Positions 42,238 through 52,974 of a stretch of DNA of 64,000 nt are shown one piece after another (within the stretch, counting starts at the first letter, position 1; every line of letters begins with the position of its first letter). This DNA comes from Chondrus crispus. Its lineage: Eukaryota; Rhodophyta; Florideophyceae; Gigartinales; Gigartinaceae. The notes below the pieces were generated by a model. The model worked only from the letters and a program-made list of their open reading frames with translations. It made no database searches and was not told the DNA's origin. The stretch spans positions 170,236 through 234,235 of the forward strand of contig NW_005178559.1 in NCBI RefSeq assembly GCF_000350225.1, read 5' to 3'. The translations under genes and the position numbers were made by a program.

Positions 42238-43275
42238 ATGGAGCGCTTCACCAAAATTGGAACAGAGTATAATGCCCATGAGAATGGTGTATGGGGATTA
42301 GCGGCATGGAACTCCGGCGATCGGGATGCAATCGGAGATTTTGTAACAGGCGGATGCGATGGCAAACTAAAGGCATGGCGCTTCAAGACGAAAACAGAGC
42401 TTACCAACGACGCGGAAAGTGACACAGAAGATGCGAAGAACTCCGGGCCCTTCAAACAGCTTGCGACCTTTTCAGGGCATGCTCTCCCAGTGGTAAAACT
42501 AGCCCTCGCGGATGACGGAGCGACGGCAGCTTCGACATCACTGGATGGCACGGTGAAGATATGGAATCTTTCAATGCACGATATCGACCCGAAGACAATC
42601 CAGCGAACGGGAATGGCCGAGGTATGGGACGTTGCTATCTCGCGGGATGGCAAAGTTGTCATTACTGGCGGCGCTAACGGGGCCGTACAAGTCATTGACA
42701 CTTCGATTGGGCAGGTAGACGAGACATTTTCAATCGGAAAACAGCAGGAGTCGAAGGATTCATTGCGGAGAGAGAATCCGATGGTCATGTCTGTGGCGCT
42801 CAGCGAAGACGAAAAGCTGATCGCAGCAGGAGGGCATGATGGATCCGTGACAATCTTGGACGTGGAAACGGGAAATATCGTGAAGGGGGATATGGCCAAA
42901 CACGGGGGGCCAGTGCGATCGATATCATTTTTGAAGAATAACTCGCGGCTCTTGCTCACGGCTTCGGATGACCAGTTGCTGAACATCTATGACTTAGACT
43001 CTGGGCATGTCGCAAAGACATGTCGGGGGCATGAAGGGTTGGTCCTGAGTGCGGCCGGGTCAGATGATTCGGAGTTTATTGTGAGCGGGGGGAGTGATAG
43101 GACTGTTAATATTTGGGATCGGCGGATGGGGGAAACTTTGTATAGCTGCAAGGGACACCGAGATTCGGTTTGGGGAACGACGTTTGCAATGAAGGGGATG
43201 AAGACAGTAGCGGTTTCTGATGATGGGTCTATTAGCGCTATAGATTGCGGCAACGCAGAAAAAACGTCTGCATAG
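42238..43275 (+). CDS. WDR61: WD40 protein WDR61/SKI8
   Basis: 345 residues from the ATG at 42238, beginning MERFTKIGTEYNAHENGVWG, which lines up with the family start (AH-x2-xxW). It forms seven WD blades with typical ends (KAWRF, VKIWN, NIYD, NIWD) and GH starts, closing with the GHRDSVWGTTF blade seen in WDR61/SKI8/VIP3. A short charged insert sits in blade one (about 60-75, SDTEDAKN). In the cytoplasm SKI8 holds the SKI2-SKI3 helicase complex that feeds the exosome; in the nucleus WDR61 belongs to the PAF1 elongation complex. Downstream it is convergent with the RHEB-like gene. The overlapping minus frames are shadows. Confidence 0.88.
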   Translation: MERFTKIGTEYNAHENGVWGLAAWNSGDRDAIGDFVTGGCDGKLKAWRFKTKTELTNDAESDTEDAKNSGPFKQLATFSGHALPVVKLALADDGATAASTSLDGTVKIWNLSMHDIDPKTIQRTGMAEVWDVAISRDGKVVITGGANGAVQVIDTSIGQVDETFSIGKQQESKDSLRRENPMVMSVALSEDEKLIAAGGHDGSVTILDVETGNIVKGDMAKHGGPVRSISFLKNNSRLLLTASDDQLLNIYDLDSGHVAKTCRGHEGLVLSAAGSDDSEFIVSGGSDRTVNIWDRRMGETLYSCKGHRDSVWGTTFAMKGMKTVAVSDDGSISAIDCGNAEKTSA

Positions 43276-43673
43276 CGGCAAGGTTTGATCAAAGCGAAAT
43301 TCAGAGGCACGGAGGGAAGTTCGGTGAGGCGCTAGCACCGAACGCGGACTTCAGCATAACGAAGCTGGGAAGGTAATGTGTAATAAGATATCGGGATGTG
43401 TCGACTAGACGATTCAACTTTAGTGTACAACCCCGTGGAGAAGGTGGCAAAGGGCAAGGTGAGGAGATGGGCTTATGGAACTAGCATGCTAATAAATGAG
43501 GAACTGGTATGACGCCTCGGGCGTAGAAGAAAGCACGGTTTACAAGATTGTTGTACAAATACAGAAGATGTATACAGGTAGACCAGGTGGAGCGATGACC
43601 GAAAAAGGAGAGCATGAAGGTGGCGTCCTGGTGTGAACAAAAATTGCGAAAGACATGTGTGCAGGACGCAAGA
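43276..43673. other. Convergent 3' region between WDR61 and the RHEB-like gene
   Basis: 398 bp with no gene. It presumably holds both 3' untranslated parts; on the minus strand I see no strong AATAAA. Confidence 0.45.
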
Positions 43674-44438
43674 CTATTGTATGAGACAGCCGGGGTTGGG
43701 ATTAGTCTCAGGTGGGGGCAAGTCGGGTGTTTTAATGTCCTCTTCCTCTTCGTCCTCTTCAGTGTGGGTTGGGATAACATGACTGTTGCGGAGGTTTTGC
43801 TGAATCATGCAGAGCACGGAGTCAAAGGCCTCGTTAACGTTTTGCGACGTAAAGGCCGAAGTCTCGAGGTATGGGATACCCTCGTTGCTCGCAAATTTGG
43901 CGGCTTCTTGGGATGGAACCTGGCGTTGGTGCGCGATATCAATCTGATTGCCCACGAGCACCCGTGGCACTTCGGACGTGCCGACGCGTTCTGTGACATT
44001 GAGGGTGACGAGCAACTTCTCATTGACTTGCTTGATGACCTCGTAGGAGCTCTCGTCTCTTACCGAAAACACAAGCACATAGGCATCAACGCCGGTGGTA
44101 TAGCGCATGCCGAATTCGGAGTTCTCATCCTGCCCGTCTGTGTCGAGGATGCTGACATCATATTGGACGCTGTTGACAACGGGCCGCCATTGATACATGT
44201 CCTGAAATGTGAGCATATAATTGGGCTCGAAGCGGTTCTGGGCGACGCGGATGGAGAGCGCGGACTTGCCGACTCCTCGAGCTCCGAGGACTGCGATGCG
44301 CTTGAAGACGTAGAAGGGCTCGTCGTCGGGGTCAGGGGTAGAGGGGGCGAGTAGGTCGGAGGGGGCGGGGGCGGGGGCCAGTGCCGGGGGAGCGGGGGCG
44401 GGCGGTCTAGCCGTTGGGTGCTCGGCGTGGACGGACAT
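43674..44438 (-). CDS. RHEB-like small GTPase with CAAX end
   Basis: 254 residues. A Pro/Ala-rich extension of about 43 residues precedes the GTPase core. G1 is GARGVGKS (52-59); the Arg at the Ras-12 position is the RHEB hallmark. G3 is DTDGQ (99-103; the usual Ala is Asp), G4 is NQID (164-167; the usual Lys is Gln) and G5 is ETSAF. VFSVRDESSYEVIKQVNEKLL strongly resembles RHEB's switch-following helix. The tail has an acidic stretch (229-234) and ends CLIQ, a CAAX box predicted for farnesylation (C251), so it is membrane-anchored. RHEB activates TORC1. The altered G3 and G4 residues may change nucleotide handling. It is divergent with NAA15. Confidence 0.8.
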   Translation of the reverse strand: MSVHAEHPTARPPAPAPPALAPAPAPSDLLAPSTPDPDDEPFYVFKRIAVLGARGVGKSALSIRVAQNRFEPNYMLTFQDMYQWRPVVNSVQYDVSILDTDGQDENSEFGMRYTTGVDAYVLVFSVRDESSYEVIKQVNEKLLVTLNVTERVGTSEVPRVLVGNQIDIAHQRQVPSQEAAKFASNEGIPYLETSAFTSQNVNEAFDSVLCMIQQNLRNSHVIPTHTEEDEEEEDIKTPDLPPPETNPNPGCLIQ

Positions 44439-44786
44439 GGGAGAAGGGGAGGGGGGAAAGGGAGATGTAGAAGAGAGGGAGAAGCTGGGGCGCGTGGGCA
44501 GAGGTATGTTGCACGGGCCGTCTTGAAATGTAGGCGCTCGTGATCCGGATCAAAAACTGAGGAAACGGATCGGCCCGGATGCGACCAACGTAATTCTGGT
44601 TGGCTGCCTTTCAACAGTCCGCCGAGCGGCGCCTTCGCCTTTCCGCACGGCCCCCTAGACCATTCCTCTTCGCGCCTCTGTCGTCTGACTGTCCTGTCCT
44701 TCCCATCCACCAAACCCCTTCTCTCCTCCTTCTCCGGCGCTCCCATTTCTCTCCGTTCACGCGCCTAGGCGCACCCACACCCAACT
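44439..44786. promoter_or_regulatory. Bidirectional upstream region, RHEB-like and NAA15
   Basis: 348 bp between two start codons pointing away from each other. It is pyrimidine-rich on the side of each gene, with no obvious TATA box. The two genes may be co-regulated. Confidence 0.45.
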
Positions 44787-47705
44787 ATGAGTCCGAATCC
44801 AGCTGGCTCGACCGCTCTCCCCCCGAAGGAGGCCAACCTCTTCAAGGCCGTCGTCCGTCTTTACGAAACCAAGCAGCTCAAGAAGGCCCTCAAGTCTGCG
44901 GATTCAATTCTCAAGCGCTTCCCACACCATGGCGAGACCCTCGCCATGAAGGGTCTGACCCTCAACGCCCTCGACAAGAAACCAGAAGCCACTGATCTTG
45001 TCCGTCGCGGTCTGCGCATGGACATGCGCTCCCATATATGCTGGCATGTGTACGGACTGCTCTACCGCTCCGACCGCGACTATCGCGAGGCTGCAAAGGC
45101 CTATCTGAACGCACTCAAGTTCGACAAGGATAATCAGCAGATTCTTCGTGATCTCGCCCTTTTGCAAATTCAAATTCGCGATTATGAGGGTCTTGAGGAT
45201 ACAAGGAGGACTCTGCTCACTGTCAGACCGAGCCAGAGACATAACTGGATCGGCTTTGCACTATCATTTCATCTTCTCGATAATTATTCCATGGCTGTCT
45301 CCGTCTTGGATACCTATCGCGAAACGCTTAAGCAGAGCAATGACCCTGAAGATAGATACGAAGCCTCTGAGCTGCTTTTGTACAAAGCATTCGTTCTCGA
45401 GGAGAGCGGCGAGCACGCCGCTGCGCTTCAACATATTGCAGACTGCGGCCCGAAGCTCGTCGATAAGCTTGCACTGCGCGAAACAAAGGCGAGAATACTC
45501 GGTGCTCTAGGTCGCTTCGATGAAGCCGCTGAGGAACTCGTCGCCCTGCTCAGAATTAATCCGGACAATCGTATTTATCAGAGAGGATTGCAGAGTTTCA
45601 GAATTTGTTCAGCGAATGAAAAACAGCCTAAGGAGCCCAATGGAGTCATGTCGTATGAGCGGCCGGTAGCTGAAGTGCCCTCACATTTTGCCGATCCCGA
45701 CCTTGATTATGGACTGCGCAAGCTCGCCGTTATCGAGAAGCAAACCATCGGTGATTTGGCCCCTATTTCCGATGATAAGAGCATTACTATTGCCCTCAAG
45801 GTCTGCAACGAGCTAAGCGAGCAGTTTCCGAGAAGTCGCACCGCTCAACGAATTGCTCTTGATATATTGCCGTCCGCCGAACACCCAGAGTTTATCCCGA
45901 GAGTCGATGCATACGTGCGCAAGTTTTTGAGAAAAGGAGTATCGTCGCTGTTTTCGGATATGCGACCATTATATAGCAATCCAACCAAGGCAGCGGCCCT
46001 CGGCAAGTTATTTGAGAATTTCCGACAGTCTCTTGAAAGTGACGCCGACGGAGATCTGCCTGCTCTAACACTGATGCCGGGTAAGACAGAGGGTGACCAT
46101 TCTACGGCCTCCAAGCAGAATGGAAGTGACGGAAATGCCCCCACCCCAGTTTTGTTGTGGGTACTTCACTTTCTGGCGCAGCACTACGATTGCCTTAGAC
46201 AATATGATCGCGCCTTGGATACCATCGAAAAGGCCATTGAGCTCAGCCCTGCCACAGTTGAATGCTATCTGGTTAAAGCGAAAATTCTTAAACACTGTGG
46301 AGATCCCAAAAAAGCGGTGGATGTGTGTGATGAAGCCAGAAAGTTGGATCTCGCCGATCGATATCTCAACACAAAGTGCTCAGAGTACGCGCTGCAAGCA
46401 AACATGGTGCCCGAAGCCGAGGCGTGGGTGGCACTATTCACCAGGGATGCAGATTCAGGAGGTATACAGGCTTTGTACGACATGCAATGCATGTGGTTTG
46501 AACTGGGCGCAGCAGAGTCGTACCTAAGACGAGGGCAACTGTCTCAAGCTCTGAAACACTTCACAGCCGTCGAGCGCCACTTTGCAGATATGGTAGAAGA
46601 CCAGTTCGATTTCCATTCGTACTGCATACGCAAAGTAACGCTGCGAGCGTACGTGCGCCTGCTGCGGTTTGAAGACCATATTCGCAATCATCCGTACTAT
46701 TCCCGGGCGGCCTCTGGTATTGCGCAATGTCTGCTTCGCCTCTATGATTTGCCGGAGCGTGAGCGGAATATGTTAACGGGCGAGCATGCTGACATAGAAG
46801 GCTTTGCAGAGATGACAGACGCGCAGCGGAAAAAGGCTATTTCTAAACGTAAGAAACAGCTTGCGCGTCAAAGACAGACTCAACACGGGACGTCAGGAAG
46901 CAAGGGATCTGGGAAACATCCCACCAATCCGGGGAGACCAACTGCAAACGGGGTTGCGAAGAACCAGGGCTCTGCGAAGGAGGCGTCAGGAAGGGGCTCT
47001 GGTGCGAGTGAGAACAAGGCGAAGGCAAACTCTGGGTGGATGGAACTTGATCCTTCAGGTTCTGATCATGTGAAGGATTTGTTGAAGAAGAGCGGGGAGT
47101 CAGATCCGATTTTGGAGGAGGCGACGAGAATCGTTCGGGAGCTTGAGCGAAATTTGAGCGACCGATTACAAACTCAGGTTATCTCTTTTGAGCTTGCAAT
47201 TCGAAAACGGAAGTACCTACAGGCGCTCCGTGCCGTCAGAAGAGCGCAGCGAATGTATCCGGAAGATGCGAAAACTCTAGAAATTTCGGTGAAGCTTGCT
47301 CATGAGATAGCGAAGAGCAATGCTCGAGAGTCATTCTCTGAAGTTGTGAAGAGCGTATACGACTGCGAGGGTGACATTCTGGGGGGCAAAAAACCAACAG
47401 AGTTCATCGAAAATTATGTGCAAAAGAACAGGTCGTATGCCGAAAGGCGAGTAGGGGCTGCGCGCTGCAAACTGTGGCTAGCTAAGAATGGAGAAAAGGG
47501 CGTGGGGTCACTAGAGGAGATTTGCAAGTCCCTGACAAAAGCCATCGACGAATGCGAGGTTGACGGGGCACTTGTGAACTTTTTGAGTGCAGACTTTATG
47601 CGAGACTTGCTGATCGAACTGAAACGATCCGGCATCGATGCTAAGTGGTTCTCTCTTGTGGTTGAGAGCTGTCGTGCAAAATATCCCAGATCTAGTTGGT
47701 TTTGA
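44787..47705 (+). CDS. NAA15: N-terminal acetyltransferase A auxiliary subunit NAA15
   Basis: 972 residues, a little longer than human NAA15 (866). Tandem TPR helices make up nearly the whole protein. The start (LPPKEANLFKAVVRLYETKQLKKALKSAD) is the family's, and a later block has ALKHFTAVERHFADMVEDQFDFHSYC, a strongly conserved family stretch. The TPR solenoid wraps the catalytic subunit NAA10 and anchors the NatA complex on the ribosome for co-translational N-terminal acetylation. A basic, low-complexity linker (about 670-750, KKAISKRKKQLARQ then Gly/Ser/Lys) matches the position of the charged linker in other NAA15 proteins but is longer. The C-terminal helices follow. No intron is evident. 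Confidence 0.9.
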   Translation: MSPNPAGSTALPPKEANLFKAVVRLYETKQLKKALKSADSILKRFPHHGETLAMKGLTLNALDKKPEATDLVRRGLRMDMRSHICWHVYGLLYRSDRDYREAAKAYLNALKFDKDNQQILRDLALLQIQIRDYEGLEDTRRTLLTVRPSQRHNWIGFALSFHLLDNYSMAVSVLDTYRETLKQSNDPEDRYEASELLLYKAFVLEESGEHAAALQHIADCGPKLVDKLALRETKARILGALGRFDEAAEELVALLRINPDNRIYQRGLQSFRICSANEKQPKEPNGVMSYERPVAEVPSHFADPDLDYGLRKLAVIEKQTIGDLAPISDDKSITIALKVCNELSEQFPRSRTAQRIALDILPSAEHPEFIPRVDAYVRKFLRKGVSSLFSDMRPLYSNPTKAAALGKLFENFRQSLESDADGDLPALTLMPGKTEGDHSTASKQNGSDGNAPTPVLLWVLHFLAQHYDCLRQYDRALDTIEKAIELSPATVECYLVKAKILKHCGDPKKAVDVCDEARKLDLADRYLNTKCSEYALQANMVPEAEAWVALFTRDADSGGIQALYDMQCMWFELGAAESYLRRGQLSQALKHFTAVERHFADMVEDQFDFHSYCIRKVTLRAYVRLLRFEDHIRNHPYYSRAASGIAQCLLRLYDLPERERNMLTGEHADIEGFAEMTDAQRKKAISKRKKQLARQRQTQHGTSGSKGSGKHPTNPGRPTANGVAKNQGSAKEASGRGSGASENKAKANSGWMELDPSGSDHVKDLLKKSGESDPILEEATRIVRELERNLSDRLQTQVISFELAIRKRKYLQALRAVRRAQRMYPEDAKTLEISVKLAHEIAKSNARESFSEVVKSVYDCEGDILGGKKPTEFIENYVQKNRSYAERRVGAARCKLWLAKNGEKGVGSLEEICKSLTKAIDECEVDGALVNFLSADFMRDLLIELKRSGIDAKWFSLVVESCRAKYPRSSWF

Positions 47706-49385
47706 TCGCGAAGACGCTTTGATGATGAGTTTGTGTGGGATATATGGGGGACAAATAGCATGAGCCAGGCTGAAGCGGCTGATACAAGCTTTGGGAAGGT
47801 AGTGAACTGAGTTTTTAAATTTCCGGAGCGAAGGGTGCTGTCGCTTCCTCTGGCGGTCAAGGTAGCCTTTTGTGTATTAATTGGATTGTCGTCTGCGAAG
47901 AAGAAGCTGACTTCTGATCCGTTGGAGCCACGCGGATCAGCGTATTTATTTTGGTTGAATGCGGAGAACTAGAAAATGAGGGTGCCCTCGGCCAAGTAAA
48001 ACAGAGAAGTGAAGGGCCTTTGCGCTGCAGGAGGGTTCTGGTTAAAGGAGGCCGAGGACGTCAACAATGGAATTGGCAAGGCTAACCCTTCCATGCAGGT
48101 CTTACGATGACATCCGCAAGATGCTCCGCGAACTCCTCCCCTTGATTCCCCTTCCATTGGTTGACACTGTCTACAGAACGTCACGAGCGACAGAGCATGG
48201 ATGGCTTATTCACGCATTTTAATTCCCGTTAAAGCATGGGAGCTTGAAGCGGAATGGCACCGGAGTCTCATCGAACAGTCACTTGCAAAATCGAGACTGG
48301 ATGTGGAGTAGCCGCTGGCTGTACCAATCATGTACGTCATGGAAACATTAATACTTCATGCAACCTGTTTGTAGGAGTGTAGACGTTGCGCACGGAACCC
48401 CACCGTAGGTACTGCATTGCATTCGTTGGAGTGTGGTGATCTGGCGTGAGGGTTGTCGGTCGAGGCTGAGATGCGGGCGAGAATATCTCCACATCTCGAA
48501 CCTTGTGACGCATTGGCGGGAGCAACGACGCTCTATATTTTTTTGTCAGATTGCATGTCGAAGGGAACATAGATGCTCTCTATTATTAGGATTGCCTTTT
48601 GTCAGTACTTGTACAGGCTGCCGATCTCCGCCTCGACTCAAGAGACATAATGCTGTGCTATCTTCATGAAGAGTACGTGCCCCGTTGGGCTACGGTCCAG
48701 TCGCTGTAGGATGGACCGAAGACTCTTTGTCACTGTACGATTGTCGGATGGGCCCTCGAGGCGTGATTGGATATGTCCATGGTATGAGGCTATCGAGGGC
48801 CTATGATAGAGCAGTGGTGAGGAGAGTTGACCTCTCCAAGCGCAAGCAAAAGATTCGGCACAAGCCGGGTGGATGCTCCTCCTCCCACCATTGTTTATTG
48901 CGGAGCACTATCCTTTAAGTATGCGGATTACACGACCGTTCCGTAGAGTAAATGCAAGGACACATATGAATTGATAATACGCAATGGGCACTACAGACGT
49001 AAGGGCAATGTAGGTCCGACTAAGTGTATTCACGTCGAGCATGATTCACAACGGTACTGTAGCAGATGACGGAAGTAATTGAGAGAGTTTTAGGATGCGC
49101 CATAAATGTACTGTATACAGTAGTGGGAAAATGTGGACTTTTGACAATTTAGGTCAGATGGATGAGTGTTCTGGTTTCCCGCGGAAAATGGTTTACTACA
49201 GGATGAGAGCCGAGTTTTGCGTTAAACATCTCGCATGTAAATGAACAACTCCAAGGCAGGATGCACTGTACAGAAGAGAAACTGAAAAAAGATTTTATTG
49301 GGGCCAACGGTATATACCAATGCAAACGTTAATTTCGACGACTCCTGAAAAACGATCCCATTAATTAGTTCAGTGCAGTATCTAT

Positions 49386-49417
49386 CCACTCTTCCACTCT
49401 TCCACTCTTCCACTCTT
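49386..49417 (+). repeat. (CCACTCTT)4 minisatellite
   Basis: Four exact 8-bp units in tandem. Confidence 0.9.
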
Positions 49418-49530
49418 TCACCTTGGGTGCTCCTACACCGTCGCCGGCGTCAACAACAGCGATTCATGTCTTGGAGGACCGATCCTAGGGAATGCTTCTC
49501 GCCGCCATGTCGCCTGTCTGTTCAAGCATC

Positions 49531-49997
49531 TCAAGCAGAACAACGAGAAATACCTTCACGGTCTAGACTCAGTTGTCTAAGGCGTCGGAAAACGGCAAGT
49601 AAAGATACAGCTTCGTCTAGCTCTACTTCAGTCAATAGTTCCGAAAGCGCCTGCGAGTAGTGACACAACGTTTCATAGCACCCCCACGAGACATTCACAT
49701 GCAACAAACACAAAGGAATAGAATACATGCATCCCTGCCATCTGTCCACTAGGGAATCAAGCGGACGATCTTCGAGCCCTTCACACACACGTTGGAGGGC
49801 TTCTTTTGCAAATCCTGCACCGAAGCAGAGGCAGCCTCAGGATACTGAGTCCGTTCATGTTTGTGGACGGAGTGCTGCTGCAACACCCGCTTCAGACCGG
49901 GATGCACGGGGCGAGCAGGAAGAGATGAGGACTGGCGATGGGGATGGGGGAAGCCGCAGAGAGGGCAAGTGGGAGATTGAGGTTGAGTGAAAGTCAT
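49531..49997 (-). CDS. Tentative two-exon gene, unknown 108-residue protein
   Basis: I do not recognise the product. A start at 49997 on the minus strand follows a C-rich leader with a TATTTAA motif about 70 bp upstream, like the other genes here. Exon 1 (49997-49791) encodes 69 residues with one CPLCGFPH zinc-knuckle-like pair and a His-rich segment. A GTGTGT...TCGCAG intron (49790-49651, 140 nt) would join, in phase, exon 2 (49650-49531). That exon encodes ALSELLTEVELDEAVSLLAVF, a clear amphipathic helix, before a stop. The 5' splice site is not of the usual GTATGT/GTAAG form, so the model is uncertain. Without splicing exon 1 ends in a stop at 49749. Confidence 0.35.
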
Positions 49998-50649
49998 GCT
50001 GATGCGATGGTTGTGAACAGGAAGCGAAATGTGGGTGGGAAGCGGGGGAGAGGAGGGGGATGCGTTAAATATTCAAGGTCTGGTAGACACGCACGCTTGA
50101 TGCAGACTTTGGTGGGGTGCTCCCTTGTCGTGTATGCGTGCAGGGAGTGGGATGGCACCATTGGGGGTAAGCGACGCGAGAAAGTGAAGCATGCGGGACG
50201 AGGCTTGGACACGCTGGAGGTGCGTACGTGTTACGGCGGAAGGGGAGGGAGGGTGAACTTAAACTGCGAGGTAATTTGCTGGATTGTCGGACACGATTGT
50301 TAGTACAATGTACCTTCTGGTAAAAAACTGTAAGCTGCATTAGTTGCATCTTCTGGAGCTGGAGAGGAGACGGAAGCCGAGCCCCAAGTTGGGGCAAGTG
50401 GGCGTGGTGCGTCACGCATGGGAGAATATGACGACGGAAGCGGGAAGGCGACGGTGGGAGAGTACGTCTTCTTTGCGCAATTTTCAGAACTTCTGCGATG
50501 TCGCACTCGTCTTGTCTTGAGAAAGCTTTTTCACAGACAGTTAGCTGGCGTGGAGGGGTTTCGGGGTGGTTCTTTATCGATTTGTTTGTCGTAGATTGGA
50601 TAAACAAAAAAACTCTGCGTTGTAAGTAGGAAGGCCAATGTCTGCGGAG

Positions 50650-50681
50650 GGCGTTCTGTATATACAGTATATATATATATA
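50650..50681 (+). repeat. (TA)n simple repeat
   Basis: TATATACAGTATATATATATATATATGG; an AT-dinucleotide run with one TACAGTA inside. Confidence 0.8.
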
Positions 50682-52485
50682 TGGGTTTTCGACCTTGGCG
50701 CTGGCCAACGGGAGGTCAAGGCTATAAGTCGATCGCCTATTGGACGCTATTGTCGCACGGCGGCGCAACGATTGACGTACCAGGCGGCGGCTGACACGTC
50801 GGTGAGCCATCGCCGGGGCCCCTTCCCAGAATGCCCGTGTTGCATGGACAACAAAGCATTCTTCTTACCAAAGATGGCACTCTGGGTTAAGTTTAAGAGC
50901 GAAAACGTTTTTTTTTTTTTTCGTTGCTGTGCAGCTGGTAGAAAGAAGAACGTGGCGTAAGGCGCCCTGCCAGAGAGATAGAAACCAGAACTTTTGGCAG
51001 GAGGGAGGCGGCAGTCCATCAGGATCGGATAGAGGATAGTGTACCTTCGTCGAGGATAAGCATCCTGTTCAGAGCCGTTTCGTAAGGGATTAACGACAAA
51101 TGTGCGCGAGTCCGTTTTGCCCTTTATGACGTCTAGGAGGGGTGAGACCCTCTTGACAGGAGGCAAACTTCTCCGTTTGTGGAGTTCTCACAGAGAAAAT
51201 ATTTTAAGAAGTACTGCACGTTCTTGGTCCAATTTCTTCAGTTGCTCTCTGTGCTCCCATAAGGTGTCGACCAACTATTCGTCGGAAATTTGCGATATTC
51301 GGGCTTCTTGAAGGAGACAGGTGCAGTACATGTCCTTGAGCCTATTTTTGAAGAGAACGAAAGATCGCACAGAGTCGGTATGAAACTGGATTGTTACATG
51401 CTCTCACCTTTCACCCTGCCGTTTGCAAAGCCTTGCGCGATGGGGACACCCCGCCGTGCAAATCAAAAGTCTTCGTCCATTTTCGTACTAAGTACCATAA
51501 ACTGTATCCTTATCTTTGATCTGCATTTTAAGTCGTCGTAACAGCCAATCGCTAAGCCTTCCTCTCACTTTCTATGCCCAACATCGACCAAAAACAAACA
51601 ATACTGTCCCGTGCGATATAGCTACCCAAGTGCAACAGAATCCCCTCTCATTCCCTTCGATGTTCAGCAAGCAATCTGCAGTCCTCATCCCAGCCTATTG
51701 CATGGTCTATATACGCGTAGAATGTACGGCGTACACAGGAGGAAACCTATAGTTCTCCCTTCCTTACATTGCAAGACGTTCTACTTTTTTTTTACAGATT
51801 TTGCTGGACTTTTTATATGTTACCCTTCCAACAGACGTACTGCACTCTCTGGACCGAGACGAAAAGATAGCGTGGTCGATCATCCGCAAGCGGCAATCAT
51901 CACACGAACCAGCCGTTTGGCAAGATGAAGAGACCGATATATAGATGAAGGTCTCAGGCATGTCACATCGACTCGCTGACCTCGCCTACGTTCCATTCAT
52001 TGAGATTGCATGAGAAACTCTTTGGAATCTGAAACTTTGACATGAACGCAGCACTTTCTCGCTCTACAACATGTAACACAGCGGTGAACTCCTATTCAAA
52101 TTTTCTTCTTGGTTTGGACAGCATTTACAGCCGGTTTCAAAACGTGACAACTGCCGCATACATTTCGTAGATGTCTATTTCTTTTCAACTTTGATGGGGA
52201 CGGTTTCTATTATTCTTCGGTAGAATGACTCGTCTCAAAACTTTCTAAATTTAGAACCGAATACGGTAGAGAGCCCTCACCGCAATGATTCTGTGCCACC
52301 GGGATAGAATTAGCTTAAATAATAATACTTACAGTAAGGCGACTTTTTCTTTTGAACACCTTTATATGCATCAACAGGTTGATTTTCGCGAGGATTGACA
52401 GGCACTTGCTTTACCAGCCTTCTGGTTTCAAAAAACACAAGCCAAATCGCGCCTTGGGTTGTTCAGAGAAAACAAAATAAATTGT

Positions 52486-52565
52486 GTCCTCATATGAGGA
52501 CTAACAGTCTGATAAGCACTAGTGTCTATTCGACAAGTGTCCCTCCCCATATGAGGACAGCCGCC
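52486..52565. repeat. CATATGAGG palindrome module, second locus
   Basis: GTCCTCATATGAGGAC (52486-52501), then AAGCACTAGTGTCTA, CCATATGAGGACAG and CCTCATATGAG within 80 bp. It matches the module at 30968-31010. Confidence 0.6.
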
Positions 52566-52974
52566 TCATATGAGTACAGTTGTTACAAGTTGTGTTTCAC
52601 GTGTACACGTGTACACGTCTAGAAGGTCCAGCAATGTCGGCGGCAGGGCAAGGGCAGGGCAGCCCAAAAGGTTTGATGCAAGTGCGAGGGATAGGGCAGT
52701 TTGAAGGCCGGTTCGCAAAGGGTGTTGCATAGCATAGATTTTAAACGGTATTTGCGACCGTTGCGCATACCGACACAAGCAGTGTCGGTATCATTGTAAG
52801 TTGCCACACGCAGTGGCTAGTTCAAAAGCAATGGACTAATAAGAGGGAGATAGAAATCAAGGCGTAGAGAGAGGCAGGAAAATTTAGAGAGCGGTAGCGA
52901 CGCTCAGGCTGATTGTGCCTTCCCACCGTGTTCGTAGAGTAGTGTTCTCCTTCACCACTGCAGCACATCCAAGG

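Larger units (their letters stand above)
47706..52974. other. Gene-poor 5-kb stretch
   Basis: One tentative gene (49531-49997), two simple repeats (49386-49417 and 50650-50681) and a palindrome module (52486-52565) are listed separately. The other open frames have no recognisable feature. A T14 run lies near 50910. Confidence 0.45.
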
